Counted from the stretch's first letter, positions 25,645-34,994 are shown. The stretch is 64,000 nucleotides of DNA from G963678095 sp963678095 (GCA_963678095.2 OY782746.1:744001-808000), one strand, 5' to 3'. Made by a program: numbers and translations. Notes: generated by a model from the sequence alone, not told the origin.

Positions 25645-26025
25645 CTATAAGATTACTGCACTGTCTATATTTGTAAATATTGTCTCTTTTGCACTCGTGC
25701 CGTCCATGGCGGTAATCACTGTTTTATTGGCTGCACTGACGACAAACGCCTTGTCGTTCATATAAATCAACGACTCTTTGGCTCCTTTAGCGGCAATTTT
25801 ATCTACCGCAGCATTGAGCTTTGTCATTTCCTGCGGGCTGAGCTGTAAGTTTCGGCTCTGCATCCGCTGCAGGGCATGCTGGGAAAAAACCAGCTTACTT
25901 TGCTCCCCCGCCAGAATGTCGGCAAAAGATGCTGCCCCAGATACGGGCTTAGTTGCCGGCAGCGAGTTATGATTACCTACAGGTATAAGCGGCTGCGTTT
26001 GCAGATAAATTCTTGAATCAGCCAT
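25645..26025 (-). CDS. TIGR02530-type flagellar operon protein
   Basis: The 126-residue protein has the conserved core FSQHALQRMQSRNLQLSPQE and LIYMNDKAFVVSAANKTVIT of the TIGR02530 flagellar operon family, typically encoded between flgD and flgE in Firmicutes, as here. No signal peptide or membrane helix is visible. The molecular role is not established; a part in hook assembly is suggested by the position only. GAGGAGG lies upstream of the ATG. Confidence 0.85.
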   Translation of the reverse strand: MADSRIYLQTQPLIPVGNHNSLPATKPVSGAASFADILAGEQSKLVFSQHALQRMQSRNLQLSPQEMTKLNAAVDKIAAKGAKESLIYMNDKAFVVSAANKTVITAMDGTSAKETIFTNIDSAVIL

Positions 26026-26060
26026 ATACCATATCCTCCTCGTGTCCGTCTTTCCTACTG

Positions 26061-26621
26061 TTATGCTGTTGTACTGGCCGTTGTTCCTGTCGTCGTACCC
26101 GTTGTTGTGCTAGCTGTCGTACCGGTCGTTGTTCCACTTGTCGTTCCCGCAGTTGTCGATGCATTGCCACCTACAGCCGTGAGCTGACCAATCGGCACCG
26201 ATACCAAAGTATCTTTTCCTGTCTGCTGAACAACCAGTGACGGCTGTCCGCCGGAGATACTGACGCCAAGAGCTGTCCCCGTATACGCATTCTTACTATC
26301 ATCCATCCACTGTACATTATGCCCAATCATTGAGCTAAGCTGTCCCACCAGTACAGATTCATTAATGCCACTGACAACGCTGGATAAGCTGTCCATCCCC
26401 TTGGATACATTTGTCATTTGTTCAAGCGATGAAAATTGTGCCAGCTGTGCAACATATGTCGCATTATCCTGCGGATCAAGTGGATCCTGATACTGCATCT
26501 GCGTTACCAAGAGCTTTAAGAACGCCTGCTTATCAAGATTACCCCCCGCAGCTGTTGCAGAAGTCGTACTGGTTATCGCGGTTGCAGCTACACCATTAAT
26601 TGTGTTTAAATCATTCGCCAT
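26061..26621 (-). CDS. flgD: flagellar hook assembly (capping) protein FlgD
   Basis: Scaffold that caps the growing hook. The 186 residues show the FlgD core LDKQAFLKLLVTQMQYQDPL, DPQDNATYVAQLAQFSSLEQ and SMIGHNVQWMDD, followed by a shortened beta part. From about residue 155 to the end the protein is a Thr-Gly-Ala repeat (GTTSGTTTGTTASTTTGTTT), which is not part of the family fold and replaces the usual C-terminal domain. The ATG follows AAGGAGG. It lies between fliK and the TIGR02530-type gene. Confidence 0.93.
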   Translation of the reverse strand: MANDLNTINGVAATAITSTTSATAAGGNLDKQAFLKLLVTQMQYQDPLDPQDNATYVAQLAQFSSLEQMTNVSKGMDSLSSVVSGINESVLVGQLSSMIGHNVQWMDDSKNAYTGTALGVSISGGQPSLVVQQTGKDTLVSVPIGQLTAVGGNASTTAGTTSGTTTGTTASTTTGTTTGTTASTTA

Positions 26622-26633
26622 TTTTACTCCTCC

Positions 26634-28196
26634 TTAAATCCGGTAATCGATACCATCTTCACCTGAATCACTATCCAGCGCTGTTATGCCGGCAATATCA
26701 TCTTCGAAGTCAGCCATATCAATATTGCGGTGTTTAAACTGTCTGGCATTTTGCTGTTGTGCCTGTCCGCTCTGCCCACCGGAGAGAAATTCTCCCAGCC
26801 CTGCATAGACGCCGACATTATCCACTTTAAGCCCCTGTGCTTGCATTTCTTGTTTAAGCTGGACCAGTGAATTCTCAATAATCGATCGAACTTCCGCATT
26901 ATCGCTATGAAATGCAGTCGAAACCGCGCCCCCGGCCACAGTGACCTTCAGCACGAGTTCACCGAGATGTTCTGGCTTAAGCCTGATGACCATCTGCGTG
27001 TCCTCGGTCGTCTTAATCAGGCGCACTTGATCGATAATTTGTTTGGGAATTTCATAGTCAGTTGCCGAACGTGACGCCGTGCCAGAATCGGTTACTGCCT
27101 GAGCAGCTGTTGTCTGAGCCGTCCCCGGTAAACTTTGTGCCAGGGAGGAAACGTGATCTGCTTTTATTGCCGACGTATCAACTGCCGGAGTCTCCGCTTC
27201 TTCTCCTGCCCGTGCAACAACTGGTTTTTCAGCAACAGCTGTTACAGCCTGCGTCAATGCTGTACTTTCCGGCTGGGCCTGAACACGTTCCTGATGTAAG
27301 CTCAGCAACGGCTGGACTAAAGGCTTGGTCTTATCTTCTACCGTAACGACGAGTCCGTCAAAAAACTTATCTGTTTTTTTATCTGACTTCACATCTTTTG
27401 CCGGCGAAGTCGTTGCTGCTGCTGGTACATTTTGCTGAACAACTGGTGTTTCGGCCAGCAGCATATTCTGTACAGCCGGAACTGTAGTTGACGGCTGCAG
27501 CTCTGCAGTTGCCACAAAATTTTGATTCGCAACCTGAGCCCCAACAGTCGTCTGCTCTACAAGTTGCTGAGCAGCTGCCGTCTGAGCTTTCATCGCCGCT
27601 GCTACATTCTTCCCACCGAGCAAATCAATCAGTTGTTGGTTGGCGGCAACACTTTTCTGATTCTGTGGCAACAGCGCTTCAAGCGGTAATGCTTGCGGTT
27701 TTTCTTCTTGCTCTGCCCCTTTGACATCTGCTATATTCCCATTTTTTACCGGTGTAGCAAGCTGCAACGGGACGCTACTTGCCGCCTTGCCCGTCTGCTG
27801 CTTCACAGTTGACTGTACGGCCAAAGAAAGCTCTTCCACAGCTGAATTTTCAGAAGGAACTGCTGCCAAGTCGGACAACGCATTCTTTTCTGGTGATGGA
27901 ACCATCTTTTCCCCTTGGTTTATCATAACGGCAGTCAAGCTGGCGGTCAATGGGTCCGCGGCATTAAATTCATTGCCAGTGGACATTGTCGCCTCTTTGG
28001 TATTTTGCTGATCATCCTTTGCCTTTTCGAGCGCATCGTTAAAATCTTGTGTTTTACCAGAGGTTTTCCCATCTTTAACAGCCACAGGTTTACCATTTTT
28101 GCCGGATGACGCATTGGCCTTTGGCGCCGGTGTTTTCTGAGTCGCTGTATCCGTTGCTGTTGGCGCTGTACTTATTATATTTGCATTCACATCCAT
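26634..28196 (-). CDS. fliK: flagellar hook-length control protein FliK
   Basis: FliK measures hook length and triggers the FlhB switch to filament export. The 520-residue product is mostly low-complexity Ala, Gln, Thr and Val (residues 1-370), as expected of the stretchable ruler. The conserved C-terminal domain is clear: MVIRLKPEHLGELVLKVTVA, FHSDNAEVRSIIENSLVQLK and VDNVGVYAG. AAAGGAGG precedes the ATG. Located just upstream of flgD. Confidence 0.93.
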   Translation of the reverse strand: MDVNANIISTAPTATDTATQKTPAPKANASSGKNGKPVAVKDGKTSGKTQDFNDALEKAKDDQQNTKEATMSTGNEFNAADPLTASLTAVMINQGEKMVPSPEKNALSDLAAVPSENSAVEELSLAVQSTVKQQTGKAASSVPLQLATPVKNGNIADVKGAEQEEKPQALPLEALLPQNQKSVAANQQLIDLLGGKNVAAAMKAQTAAAQQLVEQTTVGAQVANQNFVATAELQPSTTVPAVQNMLLAETPVVQQNVPAAATTSPAKDVKSDKKTDKFFDGLVVTVEDKTKPLVQPLLSLHQERVQAQPESTALTQAVTAVAEKPVVARAGEEAETPAVDTSAIKADHVSSLAQSLPGTAQTTAAQAVTDSGTASRSATDYEIPKQIIDQVRLIKTTEDTQMVIRLKPEHLGELVLKVTVAGGAVSTAFHSDNAEVRSIIENSLVQLKQEMQAQGLKVDNVGVYAGLGEFLSGGQSGQAQQQNARQFKHRNIDMADFEDDIAGITALDSDSGEDGIDYRI

Positions 28197-28210
28197 ATTT
28201 TCACCTCCTT

Positions 28211-28864
28211 TCAGGGTACCTGACTGACTACCGGTTTGCCACTGTAAAGAATTTTAGTAAGCTGGGCGCTTCGATCCGAATCAAAGGTTGTCAATATCTT
28301 CGACATCTGTGGTTCTTCCATTTTTTGCAAAATAGCTACCACCATATTGTCATCGAGTTTATCCAAAATATCGACCGCCTCTTTTGGCTTCATTTGCCCA
28401 TAAAGACGAGCTAATTTGGAAATTCTTTTTTTCTCCTCGGCCTGACGAAGCTTCATCTGCTTTTCAATTTCTTCCTTAGTCAAGACTACCGGCTTCGATG
28501 GATCCGCCGACAGTGCCTTCTCCGGGTTTATTGTTGCATCGGTAACCTTCTTATCGACAGGCTCCGGCTGCTGTGTTTCCTCGGATTTCACTGGTTTGTC
28601 CGGTTTGACAAAATAGTCCCCGATAATCGGATACTTATATAATTCCATCTTCTCATTTATCGTATTCGTATCAAATATTCTTAAATAGATCCCCAGGAAA
28701 AAGCCCCCGATGACCAAGATCAAGAGCAGTATTATTTTGGGGAGAAACCGCAGCATTGCCTTTATTCGGAGCCACATTGTCTTTTGGGGCGCCGCCTGTT
28801 GTCCCGGCACTGCCTTCTCCGGCAGATAAACTGCTGCCGGTTTATTTTTCGCGCTATCCGCCAT
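28211..28864 (-). CDS. MotE/YlxF-like membrane protein with MgtE-N-type domain
   Basis: The 217-residue protein has a cytoplasmic start rich in Lys, Ala and Pro, one membrane helix (FLPKIILLLILVIGGFFLGI) and a Pro-rich periplasmic linker. A coiled coil follows (EEIEKQMKLRQAEEKKRISK), then a C-terminal MgtE-N-like helical domain (YGQMKPKEAVDILDKLDDNM). This layout matches MotE/YlxF proteins, chaperones of stator components in other bacteria. It sits between the transglycosylase gene and fliK. The functional assignment is by architecture. Confidence 0.8.
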   Translation of the reverse strand: MADSAKNKPAAVYLPEKAVPGQQAAPQKTMWLRIKAMLRFLPKIILLLILVIGGFFLGIYLRIFDTNTINEKMELYKYPIIGDYFVKPDKPVKSEETQQPEPVDKKVTDATINPEKALSADPSKPVVLTKEEIEKQMKLRQAEEKKRISKLARLYGQMKPKEAVDILDKLDDNMVVAILQKMEEPQMSKILTTFDSDRSAQLTKILYSGKPVVSQVP

Positions 28865-28891
28865 ATTCTTACCTGCCTTCCGGGGTTAGTA

Positions 28892-29449
28892 TCACTGGTA
28901 GAGATCCAGAACCTTATTCACATAGTTTTGTGTTTCCGCATACGGCGGAACCCCCCCATATGCCTTGACGGCCTGAGGTCCGGCATTATACGCGGCAACA
29001 GCGCGACGCACATCGCCACCAAAATCGTCGAGCATTTCCTTCAGGTATTTGGCCCCACCATCAATATTTTGTGCCGGATCGTAAACATTATTTACCCCCA
29101 GGGCCTTTGCTGTTTCCGGCATTAATTGCATAACGCCAACAGCCCCCGCAGATGATACAGCATCCGGGCGACGGCTTGATTCAGCCTCCGCTACGGCAGA
29201 CACAAGTTTTGGATCCACGCCATATTTCGCCGCTGCACTGCGAATCAAATTATCGATTTCACCATCAGCGGCTGTGGGCCTCGCCGCCTTACCGGCGGCC
29301 GCTGGCGGCAAAGCCGCTGGCGTTGCCATATTCATTTCTGATTTCAGCGTCTTGCCAAAATCTGCTGTCGGTGCAGCAGCTACGCCAAACCGCGTTTCAA
29401 TCGAATGAATACGCTGCATGATTTGATTGATTCCATCCAAGTTCATCAT
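28892..29449 (-). CDS. flagellar-operon lytic transglycosylase (SLT fold)
   Basis: The C-terminal half (residues about 75-185) is a soluble-lytic-transglycosylase domain: YGVDPKLVSAVAEAESSRRP with the catalytic Glu, SSAGAVGVMQLMPETAKALG, NIDGGAKYLKEMLDDFGGDV and AVAAYNAGPQAV. Such enzymes cut the MurNAc-GlcNAc bond and open the wall for the rod. The N-terminus (MMNLDGINQIMQRIHSIET) is amphipathic and has no signal peptide, so export through the flagellar channel is plausible. Its ATG overlaps the fliJ stop. A canonical flgJ gene is absent from the window. Confidence 0.88.
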   Translation of the reverse strand: MMNLDGINQIMQRIHSIETRFGVAAAPTADFGKTLKSEMNMATPAALPPAAAGKAARPTAADGEIDNLIRSAAAKYGVDPKLVSAVAEAESSRRPDAVSSAGAVGVMQLMPETAKALGVNNVYDPAQNIDGGAKYLKEMLDDFGGDVRRAVAAYNAGPQAVKAYGGVPPYAETQNYVNKVLDLYQ

Positions 29450-29910
29450 TGTTCCTCACCCCGTCTGACCCGCCGTGTGTAAATCTGCAGGCCTATTTCA
29501 TCGAGTTGTTTTTGTTCCTCAAAGAGCTGTTCCTGCCTAAATTCATTAAACCTTTTTTCTCTCAGCTGCTCAATGGATTCCAATTTATTGCGGACTGCCA
29601 GCAGTTGCTGCAGGCGCTTGCTCTTTTGCGCCTTCGACTGCAAAATAGCTTCATCCTGCAGTTGCAGTTGCTCTCTTTTCCAGGCAAAAAAACTGTTATA
29701 GGTCATCAGCGTACCGACCGTAATCCTTGCGCCTTCGGTCAGCCGTTCATAATCTTTTTGCCCCTGCTGCATTTCCTGTCTCAATTTTTCCATGTACTCC
29801 TGTTGTTCTGTCAGCAGTTTGGAGATCTTTGCCAGCTCAACTTCCGCCTTTTCTTTTTCCATCTTCGTAACTTTCAGAAGCGTCTCCAGCTGGAACTTGA
29901 ATTTTTTCAT
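29446..29910 (-). CDS. fliJ: flagellar export chaperone FliJ
   Basis: FliJ is a coiled-coil stalk that links the FliI ATPase ring to FlhA. The 154 residues are almost wholly charged helix (FKFQLETLLKVTKMEKEKAE near the start, AQKSKRLQQLLAVRNKLESI in the middle). It lacks Pro and Gly breaks, as expected for an antiparallel coiled coil. Identification rests on this pattern and on its place directly after fliI. It overlaps the transglycosylase gene at the 3' end. Confidence 0.92.
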   Translation of the reverse strand: MKKFKFQLETLLKVTKMEKEKAEVELAKISKLLTEQQEYMEKLRQEMQQGQKDYERLTEGARITVGTLMTYNSFFAWKREQLQLQDEAILQSKAQKSKRLQQLLAVRNKLESIEQLREKRFNEFRQEQLFEEQKQLDEIGLQIYTRRVRRGEEQ

Positions 29911-29932
29911 CAGGCATCCTCAGCTTCCAGTA

Positions 29933-31240
29933 TTATATCTCCTCCAGAGCCTTTTCCGTGTCCGCAAAACTGTCCTTTTCATAGACTCCCTGGCAGAGAA
30001 AATCGTTGATCTTATCAATTTTTTTCACTGCTTCATCAATCTTTGGATTTGATCCGCTGACATAGGCGCCGATATTAATCAAATCAGCCGCATCGTTGTA
30101 AACCGCCATCAAAGAGCGCATATTCTGCGCCGCCCGGTAGTGGTCTTTGTCAACAACCTCCATCATAACCCTGCTGACACTATTCAAAACATCAATCGCC
30201 GGAAAATGATTCTGCGCGGCAATTGCTCTCGACAATACAATGTGTCCATCAAGAATGCTTCGCACGGCATCGGCAATCGGCTCGTTCATATCATCCCCGT
30301 CAACCAGAACCGTATAAATCCCCGTAATGGAACCTTTATCATTGGTTCCAGCTCGTTCAAGCAACTTGGGCAAGAGTGCAAAGACCGACGGTGTATAACC
30401 ACGGGTTGCCGGCGGTTCCCCGATCGTAAGCCCCACCTCCCGCTGCGCCATAGCAAAACGGGTGACAGAATCCATCATCAGCACGACCTTTTTCCCTTGG
30501 TCCCGAAAATATTCAGCAATAGCGGTTGCCGTCAAAGCTCCTTTAATGCGGACAAGAGCCGGCTGATCCGATGTAGCAACAACGACAACAGCCCGTTTAA
30601 GCCCTTCTTCCCCGAGGTCACGTTCAATAAATTCCTTGACCTCGCGGCCGCGCTCCCCGACCAGGGCAATTACACTGATATCTGCTTCTGTATTGCGGGC
30701 AATCATACTGAGCAGGGTCGACTTGCCCACCCCGCTGCCAGCCATAATTCCGATTCTCTGGCCTGATCCCATCGTAATCAGACCATCAATAGCCCGCACC
30801 CCGACATAAAGCGATTCCTTTATTCGCGGCCTTGACAACGGGGCCGGCGGCGCTGCCTGCAGCGAATATTCCTGCATGCCTACAAGCGGTCCCAGTCCAT
30901 CGATCGGATTTCCCAGCCCATCGAGCACTCGTCCTAAAAGCTGTGACCCGACTTTTACCGTAAGCGTTTTTTGCGCTGAAATGACCTCACAACCCGGTCC
31001 TATTCCTTGCATTTCGCCCACTGGCATCAAAAGGACAAAGCCCGCCCTGAAGCCGACAACTTCTGCCGGTATCGGGTCAACCCCAGGAAAATGGGAACAG
31101 ATGTAGCAAAGTTCGCCCAGGCTCACGTTAGGACCTTGGGATTCAATGACCAATCCGATAACCTGAACGACTTTCCCATTCAATTTTATGGACTCACAAG
31201 AATCTATTGCATTGATAAATTTCTCTGTATTGATCTGCAT
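29933..31240 (-). CDS. fliI: flagellar export ATPase FliI
   Basis: Hexameric ATPase related to F1-beta that powers loading of export substrates. The 435 residues include Walker A GIMAGSGVGKSTLLSMIARN, Walker B KVVLMMDSVTRFAMAQREVG, the catalytic ALVGERGREVKEFIERDLGE and the C-terminal arginine-containing helix. The family length is about 435-440. Its start shares a base with the fliH stop. Partner genes fliH and fliJ flank it. Confidence 0.97.
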   Translation of the reverse strand: MQINTEKFINAIDSCESIKLNGKVVQVIGLVIESQGPNVSLGELCYICSHFPGVDPIPAEVVGFRAGFVLLMPVGEMQGIGPGCEVISAQKTLTVKVGSQLLGRVLDGLGNPIDGLGPLVGMQEYSLQAAPPAPLSRPRIKESLYVGVRAIDGLITMGSGQRIGIMAGSGVGKSTLLSMIARNTEADISVIALVGERGREVKEFIERDLGEEGLKRAVVVVATSDQPALVRIKGALTATAIAEYFRDQGKKVVLMMDSVTRFAMAQREVGLTIGEPPATRGYTPSVFALLPKLLERAGTNDKGSITGIYTVLVDGDDMNEPIADAVRSILDGHIVLSRAIAAQNHFPAIDVLNSVSRVMMEVVDKDHYRAAQNMRSLMAVYNDAADLINIGAYVSGSNPKIDEAVKKIDKINDFLCQGVYEKDSFADTEKALEEI

Positions 31241-32028
31241 TATTCCATAACTTCCTGAATTGATTTTTTAATCAGCTCTAACTGCGTGGCCAGCCTTGCA
31301 TCGACACTGCCATTGAGAGAATCAATCACACAATCGCTGCCCGCTAGTGAAGGATCCGACACAATCTGAATCAGTTCACTGCCGTCAATCATCGCCTGAA
31401 ATTCATTTTTTGCCATTAGCACAAATTCGTAGTTGTCCGGCGCAACCCGAATTACGATCCCATTTTGGTCACGTACTTTCTCGAGCGCCTTATTGACAAC
31501 CGGCAGGATTACCTGCGGCACATCAATAAAATGCTGCGGTAGAACTTTTTCAACAATCCGCATCGTCATGTCGACAAGCTGCTGCTCCGCTGCTAGCAGG
31601 CAAAGCTTCATTTCTTCTTGTGCCGTAGCGATGGTTCGCTCAGCTTTTGCATTCGCCGCCGCAATAATCTCGCGCTGCTCTTCCTGGGCGGCTTTAAAAC
31701 CAGCCTCATAACCTGCATCATAGCCAGATTTCTGCCCAGTCTGAGCGGCTTCAGCGGCAATGTTTTCGGCAGCTACCATCGCCGCCTGCGTTATTTCAGC
31801 TGCCTTTGCCTGGGCCGCGGCAAAGATGTCAGCTCGAACGACTTCCGCTTCGGCGATCATTTTCTTCGCTCGTTCTTCCTTTTCAGCCAATAGTACCAGC
31901 TGCGCCGCCAGGGATGCGTGGGCAGCGGTGTCAGCTGCGGCATCATTTTCCTGTCTGACAAGACATTCCGGACGATCGACTACTTTAGGCTCGTTCTGCC
32001 ATACCGCAGATTTGATTACCCTAGACAA
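31240..32028 (-). CDS. fliH: flagellar export regulator FliH
   Basis: FliH holds FliI inactive and tethers it to the C ring. The 262-residue product has an Ala/Glu-rich coiled coil (about residues 40-135, with YDAGYEAGFKAAQEEQREII, the A/GxxxG-rich stretch typical of FliH) and a V-type ATPase subunit E-like C-terminus (MRIVEKVLPQHFIDVPQVIL and GSDCVIDSLNGSVDARLATQ). Its 5' end overlaps the fliG 3' end by eight bases. Located between fliG and fliI. Confidence 0.94.
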   Translation of the reverse strand: MSRVIKSAVWQNEPKVVDRPECLVRQENDAAADTAAHASLAAQLVLLAEKEERAKKMIAEAEVVRADIFAAAQAKAAEITQAAMVAAENIAAEAAQTGQKSGYDAGYEAGFKAAQEEQREIIAAANAKAERTIATAQEEMKLCLLAAEQQLVDMTMRIVEKVLPQHFIDVPQVILPVVNKALEKVRDQNGIVIRVAPDNYEFVLMAKNEFQAMIDGSELIQIVSDPSLAGSDCVIDSLNGSVDARLATQLELIKKSIQEVME

Positions 32029-33037
32029 TCATTTCGTCTCCCTTGCCGCGAGCTACAACAATTTCGCCTTTTTCTTCCAAATTGCGGATGATGGCAACAA
32101 TTTTTTGCTGAGCCTCTTCTACATCGCGAATCTTGACCGGCCCCATATATTCGATTTCCTCACGCAGCATTTCGCCGGCGCGTTTTGACATATTTTTGTA
32201 TACCTTGGCTCCGACTTCCTGTGATGTAGCCTTGAGGGCGAGGGACAAATCCTTGGTATCAACCTCACGCAATACAAGCTGCAACGATCTGTCGTCGAGC
32301 ATGACGATATCCTCGAATACGAACATGAGGCGCTTGATTTCTTCGGTAAGTTCCGGATCTTCGACCTCGAGACTTTCGATAATCGTGCGTTCGGTACCTC
32401 GATCGACGCGGTTGAGCACCTCGACAATCGCCTTGACACCACCGGCAACAGTGAAATCCTGGGTGACGAGGGAGGATAGTTTCTTCTCCAAAACACGTTC
32501 CACATCACGAAGCACATCCGGCGACGTACGGTCCATCTGTGCAATACGCTTAGCAACTTCTGCCTGGCGCTCTGCCGACAAGGAGGAAATAATCGTGGCT
32601 GCCTGATCGGGATCGAGATAAGCCATGATAAGAGCGATTGTCTGCGGGTGTTCGTTCTGGATAAAATTGAGCAGCTGTCCCGGATCGGTTTTTCGCAAAA
32701 AGTCGAATGGACGAATCTGCAGGCTGGTCGTCAGGCGATTGATAATATCCATCGCCTTTTCCGAACCAAGTGCCTTTTCCAGAACATTTTGTGCATATTC
32801 AAGCCCGCCAGTAGAAAGATATGTCTTGGCCAAAGCCATCTGATAAAATTCACCGATGACCTGAGCTTTTTGTTCCTGCGTGACCTGTTTTTGATTGGCA
32901 ATTTCCAGTGTAAGCTTTTCAATTTCCTCATCATTTAAATGCTGAAAGAGCCGGGCCGAATTTTCCGGCCCCAAGGCAATGAAAAGAATTGCTGCTTTTT
33001 GTTGACTTGTCATTTCACTACTGCTAGGTTCATACAT
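32021..33037 (-). CDS. fliG: flagellar motor switch protein FliG
   Basis: Torque-bearing C-ring protein that contacts the stator. The 338 residues show the three armadillo-like domains: an N-terminal MS-ring-binding part (SQQKAAILFIALGPENSARL), a middle with the EHPQ motif (LLNFIQNEHPQTIALIMAYL), and a C-terminal domain with the charged torque helix (DDRSLQLVLREVDTKDLSLA). The standard size is about 335-340. It lies between fliF and fliH. Confidence 0.97.
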   Translation of the reverse strand: MYEPSSSEMTSQQKAAILFIALGPENSARLFQHLNDEEIEKLTLEIANQKQVTQEQKAQVIGEFYQMALAKTYLSTGGLEYAQNVLEKALGSEKAMDIINRLTTSLQIRPFDFLRKTDPGQLLNFIQNEHPQTIALIMAYLDPDQAATIISSLSAERQAEVAKRIAQMDRTSPDVLRDVERVLEKKLSSLVTQDFTVAGGVKAIVEVLNRVDRGTERTIIESLEVEDPELTEEIKRLMFVFEDIVMLDDRSLQLVLREVDTKDLSLALKATSQEVGAKVYKNMSKRAGEMLREEIEYMGPVKIRDVEEAQQKIVAIIRNLEEKGEIVVARGKGDEMIV

Positions 33038-33062
33038 ATTGTCACACCCATGTTCCTAAAAA

Positions 33063-34646
33063 TTATTCGTCCGCCAGCCACGTTCTGACAAGCTGTGCCA
33101 TTTCTTCCGGCTTCGTCCGAATCAGTTCTTCGATCTTCTGACGTTCTGTCATCCGCGCCTGTTCCTCTTCTGACAGCTCATCCGGTTTCACTTCACCAGC
33201 TTCAATTGCAGCCGCCCGTTCAGCTTCAAGCCGCAGCTGATTTTGTTGAGCTTCATAAACTGCACGTTCAGCCGCCTCACGTTCAAGACGTTTTTTCCGG
33301 CGATACAGATAAATCCCGGCTGCGATGAGGACGATAACCAACACAACGGCGGCAATCTGCAGGTAATAAATCATCTGCTCTTTCGCCTTTGCTTCCTCTT
33401 CCGCCTTGGCCTTTTTATCCATAAGTTCTGTATTAAACGGCAGTGGTTCTACCGATATCGTGTCACCACGCTGGTTATCAAGTCCGACTGCCGAAGCCAC
33501 AATGCGGCTGATGCTGTCCTGCTGGGTTCTGGTTACATCTTCATTGACGAGCACAGCAATGGTCAGACGTTTCACCGAGCCCGGTGAGGCGACGATTTTT
33601 TGTTTTTCTTCATTGATTTCATAGTTCTTGGTAGATTCTTTTTTGGCATACTGCGCATTGGAGGTATTGTCCGCCACATAACCCGGAATATTCGAGGTTG
33701 TGCCGGCCGGGCCGCCCGGTTTAGCGGAGGTGCCATTGTATTCTTCCGAAACATCCTGTGAACTGCGGATTATTCCCGAGTCATCAACAACCGGCGTAAA
33801 GACCTGCTTATCCGTTTGTTTCTGATCAAAATCAAGCTGAACATTGAGTCTTACGAAAGCGCGGCCTTCCCCTAAAGCCTGGTCAAGCATCGTCTGAACA
33901 TCTTTTTGCAGACGATCCTGCACTTTCTTGGTCATGTCCATTTGGGTAAGCGTTATATTGCCGACATTTTTTTCTTCATTTTCATCGGGGTCATTGAGAA
34001 TCTTGCCGCTGTCATCAACAATGGTGATATTTTCCGGCTGCAACCCCTGTATGCTATGTGCCGTCAGATTCACAATGCCCTTTATTTCTTTCTTCGTCAG
34101 CTGAGCCCCCGGCTTAAGCTTGAGCATAATAGAAGCCGTTGCCGGTTTTTCATTTTTTTTGTATAAACTATCTTCCGGCAAAACGATATGTACACGGGCA
34201 CTTTCAACAGCACCAATGCGCTCGATCGTCCGGGTTAATTCGCCTTGCAGGGCCTGAAGATAATTCACCTTGTTTTGAAACTCCGTAACTCCCAGCTTAC
34301 TGTCATCAAAAATCTCAAATCCCTTTGAGCCTCGCGGCAGTCCCTGCGTAGCTAGATCAAGCCTGGCGTCATGAACATTTTTTGATGGTACGAGAATTGT
34401 TGTCCCTTGCGGACTTTCCTGCACGTCATATGTTATTTTTGCTTCTTTCAATTTAGCTGCGACTTCACCCGCATCTTTGGTCTCCAACTTCGTAAACAAC
34501 GGAACCATATCCGGTTTGCTGCCATACCAATAACTCCATCCCAGAATCGATATCATCAAGAGTGCAGCTACACCGATGATTGTGTATTGCTGCCGTTTAC
34601 TGATCTTATTCCAAAGCTGCAGATACTGTTCTTTCCAGTCTGCCAT
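33063..34646 (-). CDS. fliF: flagellar MS-ring protein FliF
   Basis: Membrane ring on which the flagellum is built. The 527 residues have an N-terminal membrane helix (YTIIGVAALLMISILGWSYW) and ring-building motifs (MVPLFTKLETKDAGEVAAKL, LALQGELTRTIERIG-like region as YLQALQGELTRTIERIG). A second helix lies near residue 430 (IYYLQIAAVVLVIVLIAAGI), followed by a charged FliG-binding tail (TERQKIEELIRTKPEEMAQL). ATG 34646 is preferred because the earlier in-frame ATG (34655) abuts the ribosome binding site. Located between fliE and fliG. Confidence 0.96.
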   Translation of the reverse strand: MADWKEQYLQLWNKISKRQQYTIIGVAALLMISILGWSYWYGSKPDMVPLFTKLETKDAGEVAAKLKEAKITYDVQESPQGTTILVPSKNVHDARLDLATQGLPRGSKGFEIFDDSKLGVTEFQNKVNYLQALQGELTRTIERIGAVESARVHIVLPEDSLYKKNEKPATASIMLKLKPGAQLTKKEIKGIVNLTAHSIQGLQPENITIVDDSGKILNDPDENEEKNVGNITLTQMDMTKKVQDRLQKDVQTMLDQALGEGRAFVRLNVQLDFDQKQTDKQVFTPVVDDSGIIRSSQDVSEEYNGTSAKPGGPAGTTSNIPGYVADNTSNAQYAKKESTKNYEINEEKQKIVASPGSVKRLTIAVLVNEDVTRTQQDSISRIVASAVGLDNQRGDTISVEPLPFNTELMDKKAKAEEEAKAKEQMIYYLQIAAVVLVIVLIAAGIYLYRRKKRLEREAAERAVYEAQQNQLRLEAERAAAIEAGEVKPDELSEEEQARMTERQKIEELIRTKPEEMAQLVRTWLADE

Positions 34647-34679
34647 TGTCTCCATCCTCTCGCTACATAAAAAATATCA

Positions 34680-34982
34680 TCAGACCTGCATGCGCATAAT
34701 TTCCTGATAAGCTTCCACAGCTTTATTTCGAACCTGCATAGTCAGTTGCAAGGCAATATTTGCCTTTTCTGTGGCCAGCACCACCTGAGAAATATCATCT
34801 ACTTGTCCGGCAGCCAGTGCTATATTCATATCTTTTGCCCGGTTTTGAAGGCTGTTTGTCTCTTTTAGGGCATCGGTCAGATACTCGCCGAAATTTTTAG
34901 TTTCGGTCTGGGCCTGGTTTTCGTGCAAATGGCTGGTTGCACTCATCGATACAGGCGTCAGTTTCAACGCTTCAACTTGCAT
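34680..34982 (-). CDS. fliE: flagellar MS-ring/rod junction protein FliE
   Basis: FliE joins the MS ring to the proximal rod. The 100-residue product ends in the conserved helical part with LQNRAKDMNIALAAGQVDDI and TEKANIALQLTMQVRNKAVE and finishes at EIMRMQV, a near-universal FliE C-terminus. GAGGTG lies upstream of the ATG. It sits between flgC and fliF, the conserved order flgB-flgC-fliE-fliF. Confidence 0.96.
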   Translation of the reverse strand: MQVEALKLTPVSMSATSHLHENQAQTETKNFGEYLTDALKETNSLQNRAKDMNIALAAGQVDDISQVVLATEKANIALQLTMQVRNKAVEAYQEIMRMQV

Positions 34983-34994
34983 GTGTACACCTCA

